A stretch of 64,000 bases of DNA. Source: Saccopteryx bilineata. Taxonomy: Eukaryota; Chordata; Mammalia; Chiroptera; Emballonuridae. Positions within the stretch are counted from its first letter, which is position 1; the number at the start of each line of letters is the position of its first letter. The notes under the pieces were generated by a model. It saw only the letters and a program-made list of their open reading frames with translations, had not been told where the DNA came from and ran no database searches. Below, one piece after another: positions 23,111 to 35,070 of this stretch. Position numbers and translations under genes: made by a program. The stretch lies in the NCBI RefSeq assembly GCF_036850765.1, contig NC_089495.1, positions 27,806,875 through 27,870,874 of the forward strand, in the 5' to 3' direction.

Positions 23111-24204
23111 TGTTATGTAATGTACATATAGCTTCAGATCCGCTCCTTTGATTTTCTCCGGTGTTCCCACGAAGTCAGGCTTAGTGGGACAGCATTCGCT
23201 TGAACCCCGCCCCATTTCCCCAGCAGCCAGATGGTAGAAAACTTTGACTTCGGAAACAGAAACAAAAAGACAAAACAAAAATCAAGGTTTATCCTTTTTC
23301 TCGAATCACACCTGCATTTAATGATAGGGGCTCCGGGCTAGCTTCCGTTCAGGTGGATATCCTTAAAGCCTCCCAATAGTTCAGCACAGTCTGAAAGGTT
23401 GAAAAAGATCTTCCCACTATCCTGTCAGGCTCAAGTGCCAATTTTCTTCCCAGAGAGTTTTCCCTGGAGGGCACTGAAGGAAAGCCAGCACAAACAGAAC
23501 TTTTAGAATCTCTCCTGGATCCGCGGTGCCTCGCTCCCCGCAGAGTTAAAGAGCAGAGCTCTCTCCATCATATGGCTGTCCTGCAACCTCCTCGCCCTAA
23601 AAGCTCGGCCTTGAGAATGGGGCTGGGGGAACCGGAAAGGCAGTTAAACAAGATTTGCTGGAACAAAAATGCCAACACATCCCTGATTCAAATCTTATAA
23701 GGGGAGTTACACCTCGTAAAAGCAATTCAGATGCACTTTGTACCTGGAGCAGTAGCGGAAATAGGTTCTTAGAGATAGGATTGGGGCACGGAAAGTGAAC
23801 ATTGATGCCAGAACCTTAAACTGGATATTACTTGATTTTGTTCTCCTTGAGTTTTGTTCTCTGTAAGCTCTTTTTTTTTTATGGTTTAGAGTTCAGGCAA
23901 CCATATGTCCTAACTTTCCTAGGGCAATCCTGTTTACACCTGTTATCCTGATAAAATTTTTGAAAAAGCCTTCTTCCACTTCCAAAAACATTCCAATTAC
24001 CACAAGAAGTTATAAGGTCACTCTCTTTCCTTTGAACTCCCCATTGACCATTTGTCCAATCTCTTCATCGCAATCAAGATAATAAGCAAATTGGATCAGC
24101 TAGTTATTGAGAATTTACATTAATGTCACGAGAAGAAAGTAGTATTTGCATGCTCATTTCTTCTTTCACCTTCTCCCCTTCATTTGGGCTAAAAAGTGAA
24201 GGAG
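23111..24204. other. Unassigned; few repeats
   Basis: Contains a modest CpG-bearing stretch around 23515-23640 but no promoter-like island, exon or repeat that I can support. Confidence 0.35.
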
Positions 24205-24390
24205 AAACCATGTGTTGGAAAGAGCGTAGAATTTGGACGGATACTGGCTTGGGTTTTAATCCCCCTATTGACACTTACTCTACCTTTGGTCAAGTAAATG
24301 TATCTCTAACTGCACTTTATTGTCTTGCCTAAAAATGAAGCTAACTCTAGCTATCTTAAAGGATGACTGGAAGGATTCTGTAAGGACGTT
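24205..24390 (+). mobile_element. MIR SINE
   Basis: GGAAAGAGCGTAGAATTTGG, GGGTTTTAATCCCCCTATTG, CACTTACTCTACCTTTGGTC, then AAATGAAGCTAACTCTAGCT and GATGACTGGAAGGATTCTG match the MIR body in order. Confidence 0.75.
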
Positions 24391-24661
24391 GTTCGTGTGG
24401 AGCCAGCACAGCAGCTGGGCAGCTGCTAAGGGGAGAGGGCAGATGTGCGGCTGTGGGGCTGCAGTCACCGGGAGAACGGCCTCAGAGCAGCACAGGAAAC
24501 GACCCTGGGTGTGGGTTAGGTGACCTCTGGTTAAGCTCTTCCTCTGTAACCAAATGGTTATCTCACTTTGGATAAGCACACAAATTTCATCCCCAGAATT
24601 TCATGTAGGTCTTGCCTCAACAGCAATTTCCCTCTTACTGGTGAAAGAGAACCAGGCTGAA
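24391..24661. other. Unassigned
   Basis: Unique sequence, moderately GC-rich, no support for an exon. Confidence 0.35.
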
Positions 24662-24928
24662 CAGAGGTGGATTAAGGTCTGTTGAGGCCCTGGGCGCAGA
24701 AGAAAATATCGGGCCCCTTAAAAAAAGAGAGAGACAGAAAAAATAAAAATACATGTTAACCATATCAAATAAATAAATACTGTTATGTACTATTAATGTT
24801 AAAATTGCACATATGAAACCAAACTTGGTGTCATTATAAAAAAGTGTAAAGTTGGGGTTTTGCGGGGCCCTTCAGGAGTCGGGGCCCAGGGTGTGTGCCC
24901 GGGGCACCCACTGTTAAATCCACCTCTG
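24662..24928. mobile_element. hAT-type MITE with terminal inverted repeats
   Basis: A 267-bp element begins CAGAGGTGGATTAA and ends TTAAATCCACCTCTG, giving terminal inverted repeats of about 14 bp. Flanking 8-mers AGGCTGAA (24654-24661) and ATGCTGAT (24929-24936) agree at 6 of 8 positions, as expected of an aged 8-bp hAT duplication. GGGCCC-rich subterminal segments also face each other. It has no transposase ORF, so it would have been mobilised in trans. Confidence 0.82.
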
Positions 24929-24936
24929 ATGCTGAT

Positions 24937-25697
24937 GCAAACTATATGGACTATGACGTTTGTATGGACATCCAGCATCATTTCCTGGATGCTCCCTCAG
25001 TGCTACCTAGGGGAGTATTCCCGCAGGTTGTGAGAAGATGGTTGGTGTGACAGTCCAAGCACTGGAGAGCACACTAGACTGGAGAATGAGGATCCCAGTT
25101 TCAGAAGCTCCAAGGTCTGCCAGGAGCGAACTGTGAGCTGGTTAACGGGTGAAGGCATAGAATAGCAAGCTGTGGTCAATGGAAAGAAGACCTTCCTAAC
25201 AATCCACGTGGTTGGAAACACTATGTCCATTCTGTGTGGCCAACATGATTACTTGCTTGCCCAAGGAACACTTTCTTTGATTATCTGCTAGGAGACCCAC
25301 CTCCATTCCAGAAGAAGTCAGCCCTGTTTCTAAACCCAGAGGATGAACTATGCTCGGTATAAGTCAGCTGTGGTGATCCCATCTCTGGTGCCAGAGATCA
25401 TCCTAGTATGCATCTCCACTCTGACCAACAAGATGTAAAGTGAGGTGCAGGGGTGGGAGTGGGAGGGCCTTCACTTCCAGGATAAAAAGACAGACCCTTT
25501 CTAGGAATAAGCCTTTCTTTCCCACACATTCCTACATCCTGCCTTCTCCTTATTAGGAGTGTGTAGCAGGTGCCATGCACTTGACAGATCACACTCATGA
25601 GGGTGAGCAGCCAGAACACGAGGCAGCCCCAGTAGCACTGAAGAGATGAGCTAACAACCAATCCAGGAGCGTCACCCAAAGGCGATCATAAATACAG
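24937..25697. other. Unassigned; possibly an old unclassified repeat
   Basis: The segment around 25330-25560 (GTGATCCCATCTCTGGTGCC ... CTTCCAGGATAAAAAGACAG) has the feel of a mammalian MER element, but I cannot place it. Confidence 0.3.
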
Positions 25698-25699
25698 TA

Positions 25700-26185
25700 G
25701 TGGGCAAAAGTAGGTTTATAGGTTTCTTCAGAATTTATTTTTGTATTATTATTTACTAATTATTCTATTAATTTTTTTTTCTTTTCTAAGGGAGAGAAGG
25801 GAAGATAGACAGACTCCTGCATGTGCCCCAACAGGGATCCACCCAGCAACTCCCATCTGGGGCCAATGCTCTGCCATTCTGGGGCCTGATGCTTGCAATC
25901 AAGCTATTTTTAGCACCTGAGGCATATAGTCTCCATCAAGTCATCCTCAGTACTCAGCACATTGTGCTTAAGCCAACTGAGCTATGTGTGTGTGTGTGTG
26001 GGGGGGAGTGAAGACAGAGGGGAAGGGGTGGAGAAGCAGATGGTTACTTCTCCTGTGTGCCCTGACCGGGAATTGAACCCAAGACATCCACATGCCAGGC
26101 TGACTCCCCATTACTGAGCCAACCCACCAGGGCCTAATTATTGTATTTTTTACATGAACAACTGTAAATTTGCTTTGCTAACCCC
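25700..26185. mobile_element. Mariner-like MITE split by a SINE
   Basis: The left end GTGGGCAAAAGTAGGTTTAT follows a TA (25698-25699). The right end AACTGTAAATTTGCTTTGC..CCCC precedes a TA (26186-26187). The reverse complement of the right end resembles the left. Removing the SINE leaves a little over 110 bp, typical of a nonautonomous mariner. Confidence 0.6.
25765..26133 (-). mobile_element. Old Rhin-1-like SINE, antisense
   Basis: Poly(T) side at 25772-25780, GC-rich body with ATCCACCCAGCAACTCCCAT, a (TG)n run (about 25983-26000) within the body, and a head at right (CCAACCCACCAGGGCC). CTAATTATT occurs at 25756-25764 and 26134-26142. It sits inside the mariner-like element and has diverged more than the other copies. 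Confidence 0.88.
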
Positions 26186-26187
26186 TA

Positions 26188-29095
26188 TATGTGTGTATTG
26201 CTTGTTCAATTCTTATGCATACAGCCAGAAAAAAGCATTTTTAAGTCACACATCTCTATGAGTTAGATAAGTAAATTGAAAGAGTACTTCATTTTTATTT
26301 TTTCAGTGTTTTCTTTCAATTGTTTTTGGCAATCAGCAGTTTGGCTGAACATCATGCTTAGGTCATGAAAAAAATATATAGCTGTAGATGGGACTCATAT
26401 TTTTTAAAAATGTTTTCCTATTTATTTGCAAAGGTACATGTAAAAATTATGAATTAGCAAAAAGACATTGTTCTCTAAAAAGAAGGGATTTTTAGACTCT
26501 CAAGCAGTAAATTCATAAAATTCTGCTGAGATGAAATCACAAAATATAACTCACTCAATTGGCCTAAACATTTTGAATTTGTATTATTATGGTCTGACAT
26601 CCTTTGTGTGTCCAGACCACATACATAGTTTTTATGCATATAAAAACAAAGAGTTAAATATAGTAAAAATAAGGTTTGAAGACCACACTGGGCTTTCCTG
26701 TCAGCAGTGGTTCCATTTTCATGTGTCAGGATTAATATTTCACACATACCAGCTCATTAAAAAAAGTAACCTTGGAACACAGTGTTAGGTGGAGATTTCT
26801 TTTTCTTTTTTAAAGATGCACTAGAAATTATGCAGCCACGAAGAGCGTTTCCACTAATTATCTTGGCACTCACGTTCTGCTGCCCGGTGTGTCACCATGT
26901 TGGGGTAGGAGAGTAGAGAACCCCTTCATGCTGTCTCATGCATTGGTGTGCTCCATTTTCTCTCCAACTTATTTATCCAGTGCTCATATTTATGCAAGAA
27001 AGGGTAATGAGGTAGCCAGAGGTTACAGGGGGTGCAGAGGGCGTTCGGATGATGAGAGTCCTGGTAACAAGGGAGGGCAGCCTCAGGCTGTCTGAAATAG
27101 AAATTTGGGGCTAAATTAATAACTCAACCCAAGCACATGCCGTTTTGCAGTAAGTCTGTCTCCTCTACGGTTGACACTATATAGTTTGACATAAAAGGAT
27201 CTCCAGATATGATAGAAAAAAGTTCAAGATGATTTCATTGCCAGTAGCACCTTTGGGGGGAGGTAAACAGGAAGGGTTGGTGGGACACTCACTCAAACTT
27301 TTCCCAGAATGTGCTTTCATATTTCAGTCTACAGAACCTTGTGCCTGTGTGTAGTCTCAGAGGTCAATACTGATCTTGTACATACTTATATATACAAACA
27401 AACAGGTGTACAGTTATGCTCCTCATAATTCCCTCTGAAGTCATTGTCAGCCAGGGTCTTGGTATAGCTCAGGAGCAGAGCAAGAAGCTTATTGGAGTTA
27501 TGCCCCATAGTTTTTAAACCTTATTTCATTGCATTTCAGGACAGAAACATGGAGGTAATTTCCCAAAGCCTGGTTGAAAAGATGGTGGGGTATCTATCTG
27601 TATTCTCAGTGTGGTTATGTTCAGGGAAATGTGCCCAGGGATAGGAAAAATGTAGAAGAATGACAGTGAATAAGCCAGAAATATAATATGTGGGGTACAT
27701 TATAGAAGGACTCCCAAAGACACAAGTTTACAGCTCTTCTGTCAACAGAAAGGCAGCCACACACAATCTGAGGCATCACTAGACAGATCAGAATGAGGAT
27801 AGAAAGTATAATCCTATCTTTCTCCCAAACCATGTTCCCATTTCCAGTCTTAGATGCTGTACTTGATTATGTTTTAAAATAGGTATCATATCATGGTAGG
27901 ACCCAGAGAAGGACACAAAATTGATGAGGAGAATTAAGGGATTGCTATAAGATGGCCATCTAAAATTCTTTGACCTCTCTAGTGTGGAAAGTCATGGTTA
28001 AAACATGCCTGATTGGAGGCCGTGAGGGCATGGAAATAGTGATTTAGCAATATTTGCAATTTAAAATATTCAGTCATTGGACAAATCAAAGGATTTCTTT
28101 GCACAAATGAATAAGACAGGATTTAAGTGATTTTTTAAATGTCATGTAAAAGCAGCGCTAGAACGTTGGTGTCATGATGTATGCTGCAGGGGGTGTTCAT
28201 TTCCTAGCAGTGCTTTGTGGATGGGGAATGAGGTGTATGAATGAAACAGTCGTTAACCTCTGTTGCAGCCATCTGCTGTGACGGTCCCCTCTGACCATCT
28301 GTGCCACACCATTGATAAGGGCCATCTCTGGCAGAGATTATGAGGTGGTCTATATACTTTTTCAGCAAGAGTTGCTCTGTTTTCTTTCTTCCAGAATGTA
28401 TCCTCCCGCCAGTCCAGAAGTAGCTCAGAATAAAAGACAAGACCCTTTTCTCTCCCCTAGTACAACCCAGAGAAAAAAGGTGTTTAAGAAAATGTCTCCT
28501 TTACTTAAGGCTTTTTTTTGTTGTTGTTTTTTAAGTAGTGTTTAGCTACAGGTTCCTTTCCCACTTCTCCAATCAGGCAGCCAGGCGCTGAAGGGCGGGC
28601 GTTGCTAGACAATTTGGCCCCAATTTCTACTCCCAGTTTAATTTCCCACAACTCAAACCCTAAGTCAAATTGAATTGTATTTTTCTTTCCACAATGCCCA
28701 TTTCTATGTTCTTCAAACCTCGTACGGCCTTTCTGTTTTTTTTTTGTTTGTTTGTTTGTTTTTTAATTTTGTTTTGTTTTGTTTACCATCAGAAAATTAG
28801 CTAGTCTCCAGTTTCACAGAGAAATAGAAGCACAGACGCATCTTCCGTTTACCACTACGGACGCTCTAAACCCGGTGCCAGGCCAGCTTCTCTTCATTTT
28901 CTGGATTGTTCGTTTTGTTTTGTTTTTTTAATCCAAGGTCATCCATGTTTTGTGCCCTCCACAGATCATCCCCTTTGGCTTTTGCTGGGGCATTATGCTA
29001 TTGGTTACTTGTTCTTTGATTTCTATCTTAACTTTATCTTCTAGATCCCTGCTATCAGCATGCTCACAGTTCACGGATTATCAAAGTACCCTTCC
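26188..29095. other. Unassigned ~2.9 kb
   Basis: Mostly unique AT-rich sequence without supportable genes. A T-rich (TTTG)n/(TTTTG)n tract lies at 28735-28784 and a smaller one near 28908-28929. Confidence 0.4.
28735..28784. repeat. (TTTG)n / (TTTTG)n low-complexity tract
   Basis: T runs punctuated by G, first every fourth base then every fifth base. Confidence 0.85.
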
Positions 29096-29099
29096 TTAA

Positions 29100-29355
29100 T
29101 CCCTCTCTCTCCTGATAAAGATGACAGTTCTCTTACCTATAATATATAGTATCTTGACAATTATAGGCAGGTAGTAATTACATAATTAGCTACACAATGT
29201 TTTTCTTGCCTCTTAGTGAAAGTGTTACAGAGCAGGGACTGAAGTTATAACTCATTACTGAAAATCTAGTGCCAAGCACAGGGTCTCACACCACACTAGG
29301 GAAGTATTGAATAATTTTTTAATGACTGATTAGTAAGTGAATAAATGAAGGAATG
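29100..29355 (+). mobile_element. L2 3' end
   Basis: GAGCAGGGACTGAAGTTATA, ATCTAGTGCCAAGCACAGGG, then GGGAAGTATTGAATAATTTT and a final GTGAATAAATGAAG track the L2 3' terminus with its short tail repeats. Confidence 0.65.
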
Positions 29356-29739
29356 TATGAATAATGTTCTTCCCTTGGCCCTTGGTTCATATTGTGCCAT
29401 TCCTGTAATCAGAATGACTTTCCTGTCCTCCCCTTTTCCTACCCAAATTCTATATATCACCAGTTGGTATTTATATTGCCCACCTACTCCCATACCTGAA
29501 GGATTCCCTGATGTCTCCAAAATAATTGCTCCCTCAGAACTCTCATTTTTGGAAGCTGTTGGTACCTTATATCCCAGTACCTTGTATGCATGACTCCTCT
29601 CCAGTACAACAGTGGATGCTCACTGAGAATTGGTCCCGTACAGTGACATCACATGTCTGCCACTAGAATACAGTTTGTACAGGAAAAGGTCCCAATAAGT
29701 GCTGAGCTAATCAATTTATTCATTTGTTCATCATTGAGC
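29356..29739. other. Unassigned; possible further L2 trace
   Basis: Some phrases (CTGTCCTCCCCTTTTCCTAC; AGTGCTGAGCTAATCAATTT) vaguely resemble L2 3' sequence, not enough to call. Confidence 0.3.
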
Positions 29740-30185
29740 TGCCACCCAGGCCCAGGCAATTTCTAGGAATGAAATGGTGTGTAAGATAGTCTGTGTCTTA
29801 CAAAACTTACAGCAGATGATGCAGAAGAACTAACAATCACTCGTGTTAGTGTGACAAGTATTATGGTAAGGATTACTACAAGAAAGGGGAGCCCAAAACA
29901 GGCTTGTTGGATTCAGAAAAAGGGACATGTGAGTTGAGTCTTAAAAGATGAGTAGAAATAAGCCTGGGCTAGAGAAGCAGAAGTAAAAGCATGAAACAAA
30001 GTCCCAAAGGAGCCAGATGATGGGAAACTCAGGGAACAGAAGGGTCCAGTGGTAGAGACTAACTGGGAAGCTAGAGGGGACACCAGAGCCAGAGCCTCAC
30101 TGACTTTATTTTAAAGGCAAAGGGGGCCATGGAATCACTGAATTATATGGCTGGGTTTATGTTTTAGATTGCTGTTTCTGGCTGG
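29740..30185 (-). mobile_element. L2 LINE 3' region, antisense
   Basis: Antisense L2 order: GAATGAAATGGTGTGTAAGA, TCTTACAAAACTTACAGCAG, TGAGTTGAGTCTTAAAAGAT, CAGAAGGGTCCAGTGGTAGA, then GTTTTAGATTGCTGTTTCTG. Diverged but collinear over more than 400 bp. Confidence 0.68.
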
Positions 30186-30199
30186 AAAAATAAAAGCAT

Positions 30200-30217
30200 A
30201 CACACACACACACACAA
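30200..30217. repeat. (CA)n microsatellite
   Basis: Eight to nine CA units. Confidence 0.9.
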
Positions 30218-30389
30218 GATGAGGACTTCCGGTGTAGGGGATTTTCAAGACAGAATGTGGAAATTAAACTCCCTTATCTTGGATCTCTCTCTGTGTGTGC
30301 AAGCACATTTTCTGGGATTTAGCATTTACCCCTGAAGTAAAGTGTATTGTGCATCTTGTCCTTTGGTCATTTTTTTCTGTGCAACTTTA

Positions 30390-30680
30390 ATAGTCTTCTC
30401 AGGTTGTTTAGAATTAATGAGGCAAATGTCCTCAATCAAGAAGCAATTTAAGAACATGCTGCTAATTTCAATGAGTTCTGTAAATGAACTAATTTAATAC
30501 AAGTTGACCTTTTTATTGAGGGAGAATGATTTGTGGCTGTATTTTCTTGATTTGTGCCTCTGAGCCTCAGCAGCCGGAATGGGCATTTTGAGCCCATGGG
30601 TAAACGTTAATCATGGTGCAAAGGTGGCACACTTCTCACTGGAGCATGGGACGTCCACTTCAGTTAGTACGTGCAGAGTA
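30390..30680. promoter_or_regulatory. Candidate conserved noncoding block
   Basis: Repeat-free with many TAAT/ATTA cores (GAATTAATGAGGCAAATG, GCTAATTTCAATGAG, CTAATTTAATAC) followed by a mixed-composition part with TAAACGTTAATCATGG. Inference from texture only. Confidence 0.28.
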
Positions 30681-31337
30681 CCTTTCAAGAAGGTCTTCAC
30701 CATGTTTACTAAAACCAAAAGCCAGAGAATGACGAATACTCTACTTCTCTGATGCCATAGGCCAGGCGGAAAGATGCTGAATCACATTATGAGATTTTAA
30801 CCACGTCCTAGAGATTTTGCTACCTTATCCTTCTTAATGTTTTTAAGCTCTTTAGAGCCGGGATGGAACCAATTGTTTTTTAATTTCTTTAATAGCATAG
30901 AAGTTCTTACTTCATGAATAGAACTGAAGTATACTGAATGATGCTTTAATGATTCTACCATTTCTCCTGTCTCTTATCACTTTTTCTAGTAAAGAACCAG
31001 TATTTCTGTTGGATTGCTCTAAGATCAAGCTATCAGTAGGAATGTATCCTTTACTGATGATTTTGTGTAAAGGATTTTGCAGTAAGCCAACAACTCTATA
31101 GGTCTACAAGCGATGAGAACATTTGACAATGCCATCATACCAATAAAAGGATAAAATATTATTTCTGCCAGTAAAGCACTTTCCATTTAATGGTAGTATT
31201 GTTCTAAGTCTGGTTTGACATTGTTAAATCAAGCCTGAATCAGCAGTTTTCAAAGGCCTGGTAAACTCCCTCTTCTTGGAAAACTGAGGGGAAAGAGAAT
31301 TGAACTGACAAAATCAGGATAGGGTAGTTTTTCTTTT
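30681..31337. other. Unassigned
   Basis: Unique AT-rich sequence, nothing recognised. Confidence 0.35.
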
Positions 31338-31354
31338 AAAAATGGTAAGAAACA

Positions 31355-31743
31355 GGCCCTGGCTCGTTGGCTCAGTGGTAGAGCTTCGGCCTGGCATGCA
31401 GAAGTCCCGGGTTCGATTCTTGGCCAGGGCACACAGGAGAAGCGCCCATCTGCTTCTCCACCCCTCTCCCTCTCCTTCCTCTCTGTCTCTCTCTTCCCCT
31501 CCCACAGCCGAGGCTCCACTGGAGCAAAGATGGCCCAGGCGCTGGGGATGGTTCCTCGGCCTCTGCCCCAGGCGCTAGAGTGGCTCTGGTCGCAACAGAG
31601 TGATGCCCCAGAGGGGCAGAGCATCGCCCCCTGGTGGGCAGAGCGTCGCCCCCTGGTTGGCGTGCAGGGTGGATCCCGGTCGGGCGCATGTGGGAGTCTG
31701 TCTGTCTCTCCCTGTTTCCGGCTTCAGAAAAATACAGGAAAAA
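31355..31743 (+). mobile_element. Full-length Rhin-1-like SINE
   Basis: Head GGCCCTGGCTCGTTGGCTCA with A box and B box (GGGTTCGATTCTTGGCC), pyrimidine-rich centre, GC-rich body with the 22-bp unit twice (31616-31637, 31638-31659), then an A-rich tail. Perfect 17-bp duplication AAAAATGGTAAGAAACA at 31338-31354 and 31744-31760. Confidence 0.96.
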
Positions 31744-31760
31744 AAAAATGGTAAGAAACA

Positions 31761-32290
31761 CCACCTATAAAGAAAATAATTAATGAAATAACCACTTATA
31801 TTAAGAACTTCGATTCATAAAAATATATCATAAACTGAGCAAAAGTCACTGAGTATGAAGAGATATTCGCCACTTATAACTGTCAAAGGGCTGGTATCAC
31901 GAATAAACACAGAACTCCTGCAATTTGGTAGAAAAATGTCAAAAGTCATAAATAAGCATTTTGGGAAAGAGGAAATCTAATGGTCAATGAATATTTTAAA
32001 AGAAGTTCAAAACCTTTATCAATAAGGGTGATGGAAATTAAACTATTAAATGTCATTATACGCCCTCAAGATAGGCAAAAATTAACAAATTAAACAATAC
32101 CATCTTGGTTGGCCTGAACCAGGAAAAATAGGAACTCTCATATACAGAAGTAAAACTATTAAAACCACATTAAAAAAACAATTCAAAATTGCCTAGAAAA
32201 GTTGAAGACATATATACCCTGTGACTCAGTATTTCTATTCCCAAGTGAGCATCAAAAACATTTGTTTGCTCCACACATAGTTTCATTTAA
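31761..32290 (+). mobile_element. Old L1 3' region fragment, sense
   Basis: GAGATATTCGCCACTTATAA, AAGAAGTTCAAAACCTTTAT, GGAAATTAAACTATTAAATG, then AACTCTCATATACAG and ATATACCCTGTGACTCAGTA follow the late ORF2/3'UTR order of older L1s. Its 5' flank was the target of the SINE at 31355. Confidence 0.65.
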
Positions 32291-32389
32291 AAGATCTGGA
32301 AGAAAGTTTTCTGTTTTGTTTGAATGTGAGAATGTCCAAAGCAAATGTAAGGTGATAGAGAATTAGAGAATGAATAAAGGTACATTTGC

Positions 32390-32560
32390 ACAAGAAAAGA
32401 AAGGAAGGAAGAAGAAAAGAGAGAGAGAGGGGAAGAGGAGGTGGCTGAGGAGAGGGAGAAAAAAAGGAAGGAAAATAGAAAGAACAAAGGGGGGAAGAAA
32501 GGGAGGGGGAAGGAGTAAAGAAAGGAGGCAGAAGAAGGAGGGAAGAAGGAAGGAAAGATA
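32390..32560. repeat. Long GA-rich homopurine tract
   Basis: About 170 bp that is almost entirely A and G on the plus strand, mixing GGAA, GAAA, AGAG and poly(G) segments. Confidence 0.92.
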
Positions 32561-32824
32561 TTTTCTGAGGCTGTATGCAAAATTCGCTCTTGATAAAGAA
32601 ATGGAAGAATGTTTCTATTCTTATGCTCTGCAAGCCAGATAATTTCCTTTAATTTTTACAATACTCACAAGGGTGGAAAAACTACTATTTATTAAATTAG
32701 ATATTGGGGCCTTATAAGCCAATATTGCCCATAAATGTGAGAAAGTCTAGATGGAGCCCTCATTCATCTTGGATGATAGGAAAACCAAGGATGTATCATA
32801 TTTAACCCTTATTAGATATGTTTC

Positions 32825-33000
32825 ACATGCAAGAATCTCATTTCATCACCATCCTATATAAATTCTCACTATAACCCTAACAAAACCAAATAAAGTGTTA
32901 TCTCTAGTTTATAAAAACAGACACTTAGGAAAAGTAAAACTTTCCAGGATTACAAAATTTGTAGGCAGTAAGAGCTGAAATTTAAATCTAGGTAAGTGCT
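32825..33000 (-). mobile_element. MIR SINE, antisense
   Basis: Antisense MIR order: AGAATCTCATTTCATCACCA, CTCACTATAACCCTAACAAA, AGACACTTAGGAAAAGTAAA, GATTACAAAATTTGTAGGCA, then GAGCTGAAATTTAAATCTAG. Confidence 0.75.
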
Positions 33001-34502
33001 TCCTAAAAATATCATACAGGTATACACACATCCTTTCTTCCTTTGAGCTACGGGCCAAAACCACTGTTAAACAGAAATTTAGAAGACTTTGAAACCCAAT
33101 CCTCAGCCTTCAAGTATAGTAAAGAAAAAAATTGTCTTTATTGTTGTTGTTGCTACTTGCAAAAGTAATAGCATTACCACTCTACCCCTCTCTTCTGTTC
33201 AATGATGGGGCAAGGCACTATTTTTTCCCATAAAAAATAAGGAAAACAAAAGAGCACCTGGTTTGGGCCCATCTCCCCTTTCTATGATGCAGATTAAGGA
33301 AAGATATGGTCCCTGTCCTTTGGAAATGCTCTGACAAAGAGGTAACAATGGCATTTTGGCACTGTGTTAAGTAGATGAACACAGGAAATGAAAATCTTTG
33401 CAAACTGAAAGCCAACTTTGCTGAAGATACAAAATGTATATTTATATATTGAGTATCAATTCAGTGCTGGCAATATTTTTTCCCCTTCTTTTGGAGATTA
33501 TGTTTATCTTTAAAATAACACACATCACCCAAACTAAAGCAATAACCATTGTCCGTGACAGAAAATTGTTAGTGACATCACTTTAACAGCCTGATAATAC
33601 CATGAAAAACATACTGGAGAATTTCAATGCATGCCCTTTATCAAGGAGCATGTGCCACGTGGGCTATCTGAAGATGCATTTTCCTTCTTCAGTAGCATGA
33701 ATGGAGACTTTTCAAGGGCAGTTCATCTAGTCCCTCTGTCTTAATCTGCTTCAATTATTCATATGGAGTCTGAGCTGCACAGCGACTTGTGTTCTCCATG
33801 TCTTGAGCAAAGTATCACAAGTGCACACACATCTAAAGAAAAGAAAGCAAAGGGAGGGCATAGGAGGATAAGAATAAGAGGTGTAAGGCATGTTTTATTC
33901 TGGGATCTTAACATATTTTGCTTGGGGCCTGAGACTGATCTTTCTTTGAAAAGTAATTTCACAAAGAAGATAGAAAATGACATATGGTGACTTTATAATT
34001 TTATATTTTATTCAATTTTTACTTGTTTCCGAAGTCCAAGTGATTTCTATTTCCCTAAATTTCTTTTTTTTTCTTTCACTGACTTGTAGCCATGAGCTTG
34101 ATTTCTATGCATATTATTGATATCCATTAGTCAAATAGAAAGAGTAATATCCATTTTTCTATTTCCAAAGGAAATTGTTATGAATATCAATGATGTAATA
34201 GAATTGTATCAATAAACTAACACATTGAGCTCTTTAAAAAAATACTTAGCCTGTAGTCTAAGCTTTTCTATAGCTTTAAGTTTGGCTGATATGCTCATCT
34301 AAAATGCTTACAATACACTTATATTTAGGTTTTTTGTTTGGTTTTTTTTTTGCAGCTTTCTGAATATTTGTCACTTTTATTTAATGTTGAGGAAAACTGA
34401 AGTGAACATTTGGCTGTGGAAGGCCACCTGGTGTCGTTGGGGAGTAACTACAGGTATATGTGGGTGCTTACAAAATGTGGTTTCTACCTCTTCTGCTTTC
34501 TG
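33001..34502. other. Unassigned ~1.5 kb
   Basis: AT-rich unique sequence. No repeats or exons I can support. Confidence 0.35.
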
Positions 34503-34512
34503 GTGTGTGTTT

Positions 34513-34689
34513 GTTGATTTTTACAGAAAGAAGAGAGAGAGAAAAAAAAATGGGGGAGGAGGATCGAGAAGCATCAACTCAGTAGTTGCTTCTGATATAT
34601 GCCTTGACTGGGCAAGCCCAAGGTTTTGAATCAGTGACCTCAACATAAGTCAATGCTTTATCCACTGAGCCACCACAGGTCAGGCTCTA
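34513..34689 (-). mobile_element. VES-like SINE, short form, antisense
   Basis: GA-rich tail side at left, GAAGCATCAACTCAGTAGTT body, head at right (GAGCCACCACAGGTCAGG). Short duplication GTGTGTGTTT at 34503-34512 and 34690-34699. Confidence 0.88.
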
Positions 34690-34734
34690 GTGTGTGTTTT
34701 GAAACACGCTATACACATCCAGATAGGCTGTTCT

Positions 34735-35070
34735 TTCTTTTTCCTTTTTATGGAATTTCTTGAGGTAACACTGGTTAACAAAATGATACAGGTTTCAGGT
34801 GCACGATTCTACAACACATCAGTGTGTGTTCACCACCCCAAGTCAAGTCTCCTTCCCTCACCATTATCCCCCCAGACCCTCCTCTACCCGCCTTCCCCAA
34901 CAATCACTACCCTTTTGTTTGTGTCCATGAGTTTTCTCTTTTTTATCCTTTATTGCACAATCCCTCCACCCATCACCCAAGCCTCCTTGCCCCCACGCCC
35001 AATGGTCAGCCTGTCAGACAGGTGTTATCTCTGCAAACGGGAGCCATTATGTACCTTTTGGTATTGTTGT
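34735..35070 (-). mobile_element. L1 3' end, antisense
   Basis: GAGGTAACACTGGTTAACAA, GATACAGGTTTCAGGTGCAC, CAACACATCAGTGTG, then a C-rich stretch of the 3'UTR. The same start order is seen at 1840 and 50885. 5'-truncated copy. Confidence 0.75.

Noticed and set aside
31250..31764. Overlapping ORFs on both strands
   Set aside because: Same SINE artefact as at 60.9 kb.
32370..32642. Charged/serine-rich ORFs on both strands
   Set aside because: Translation of a GA-rich low-complexity tract.
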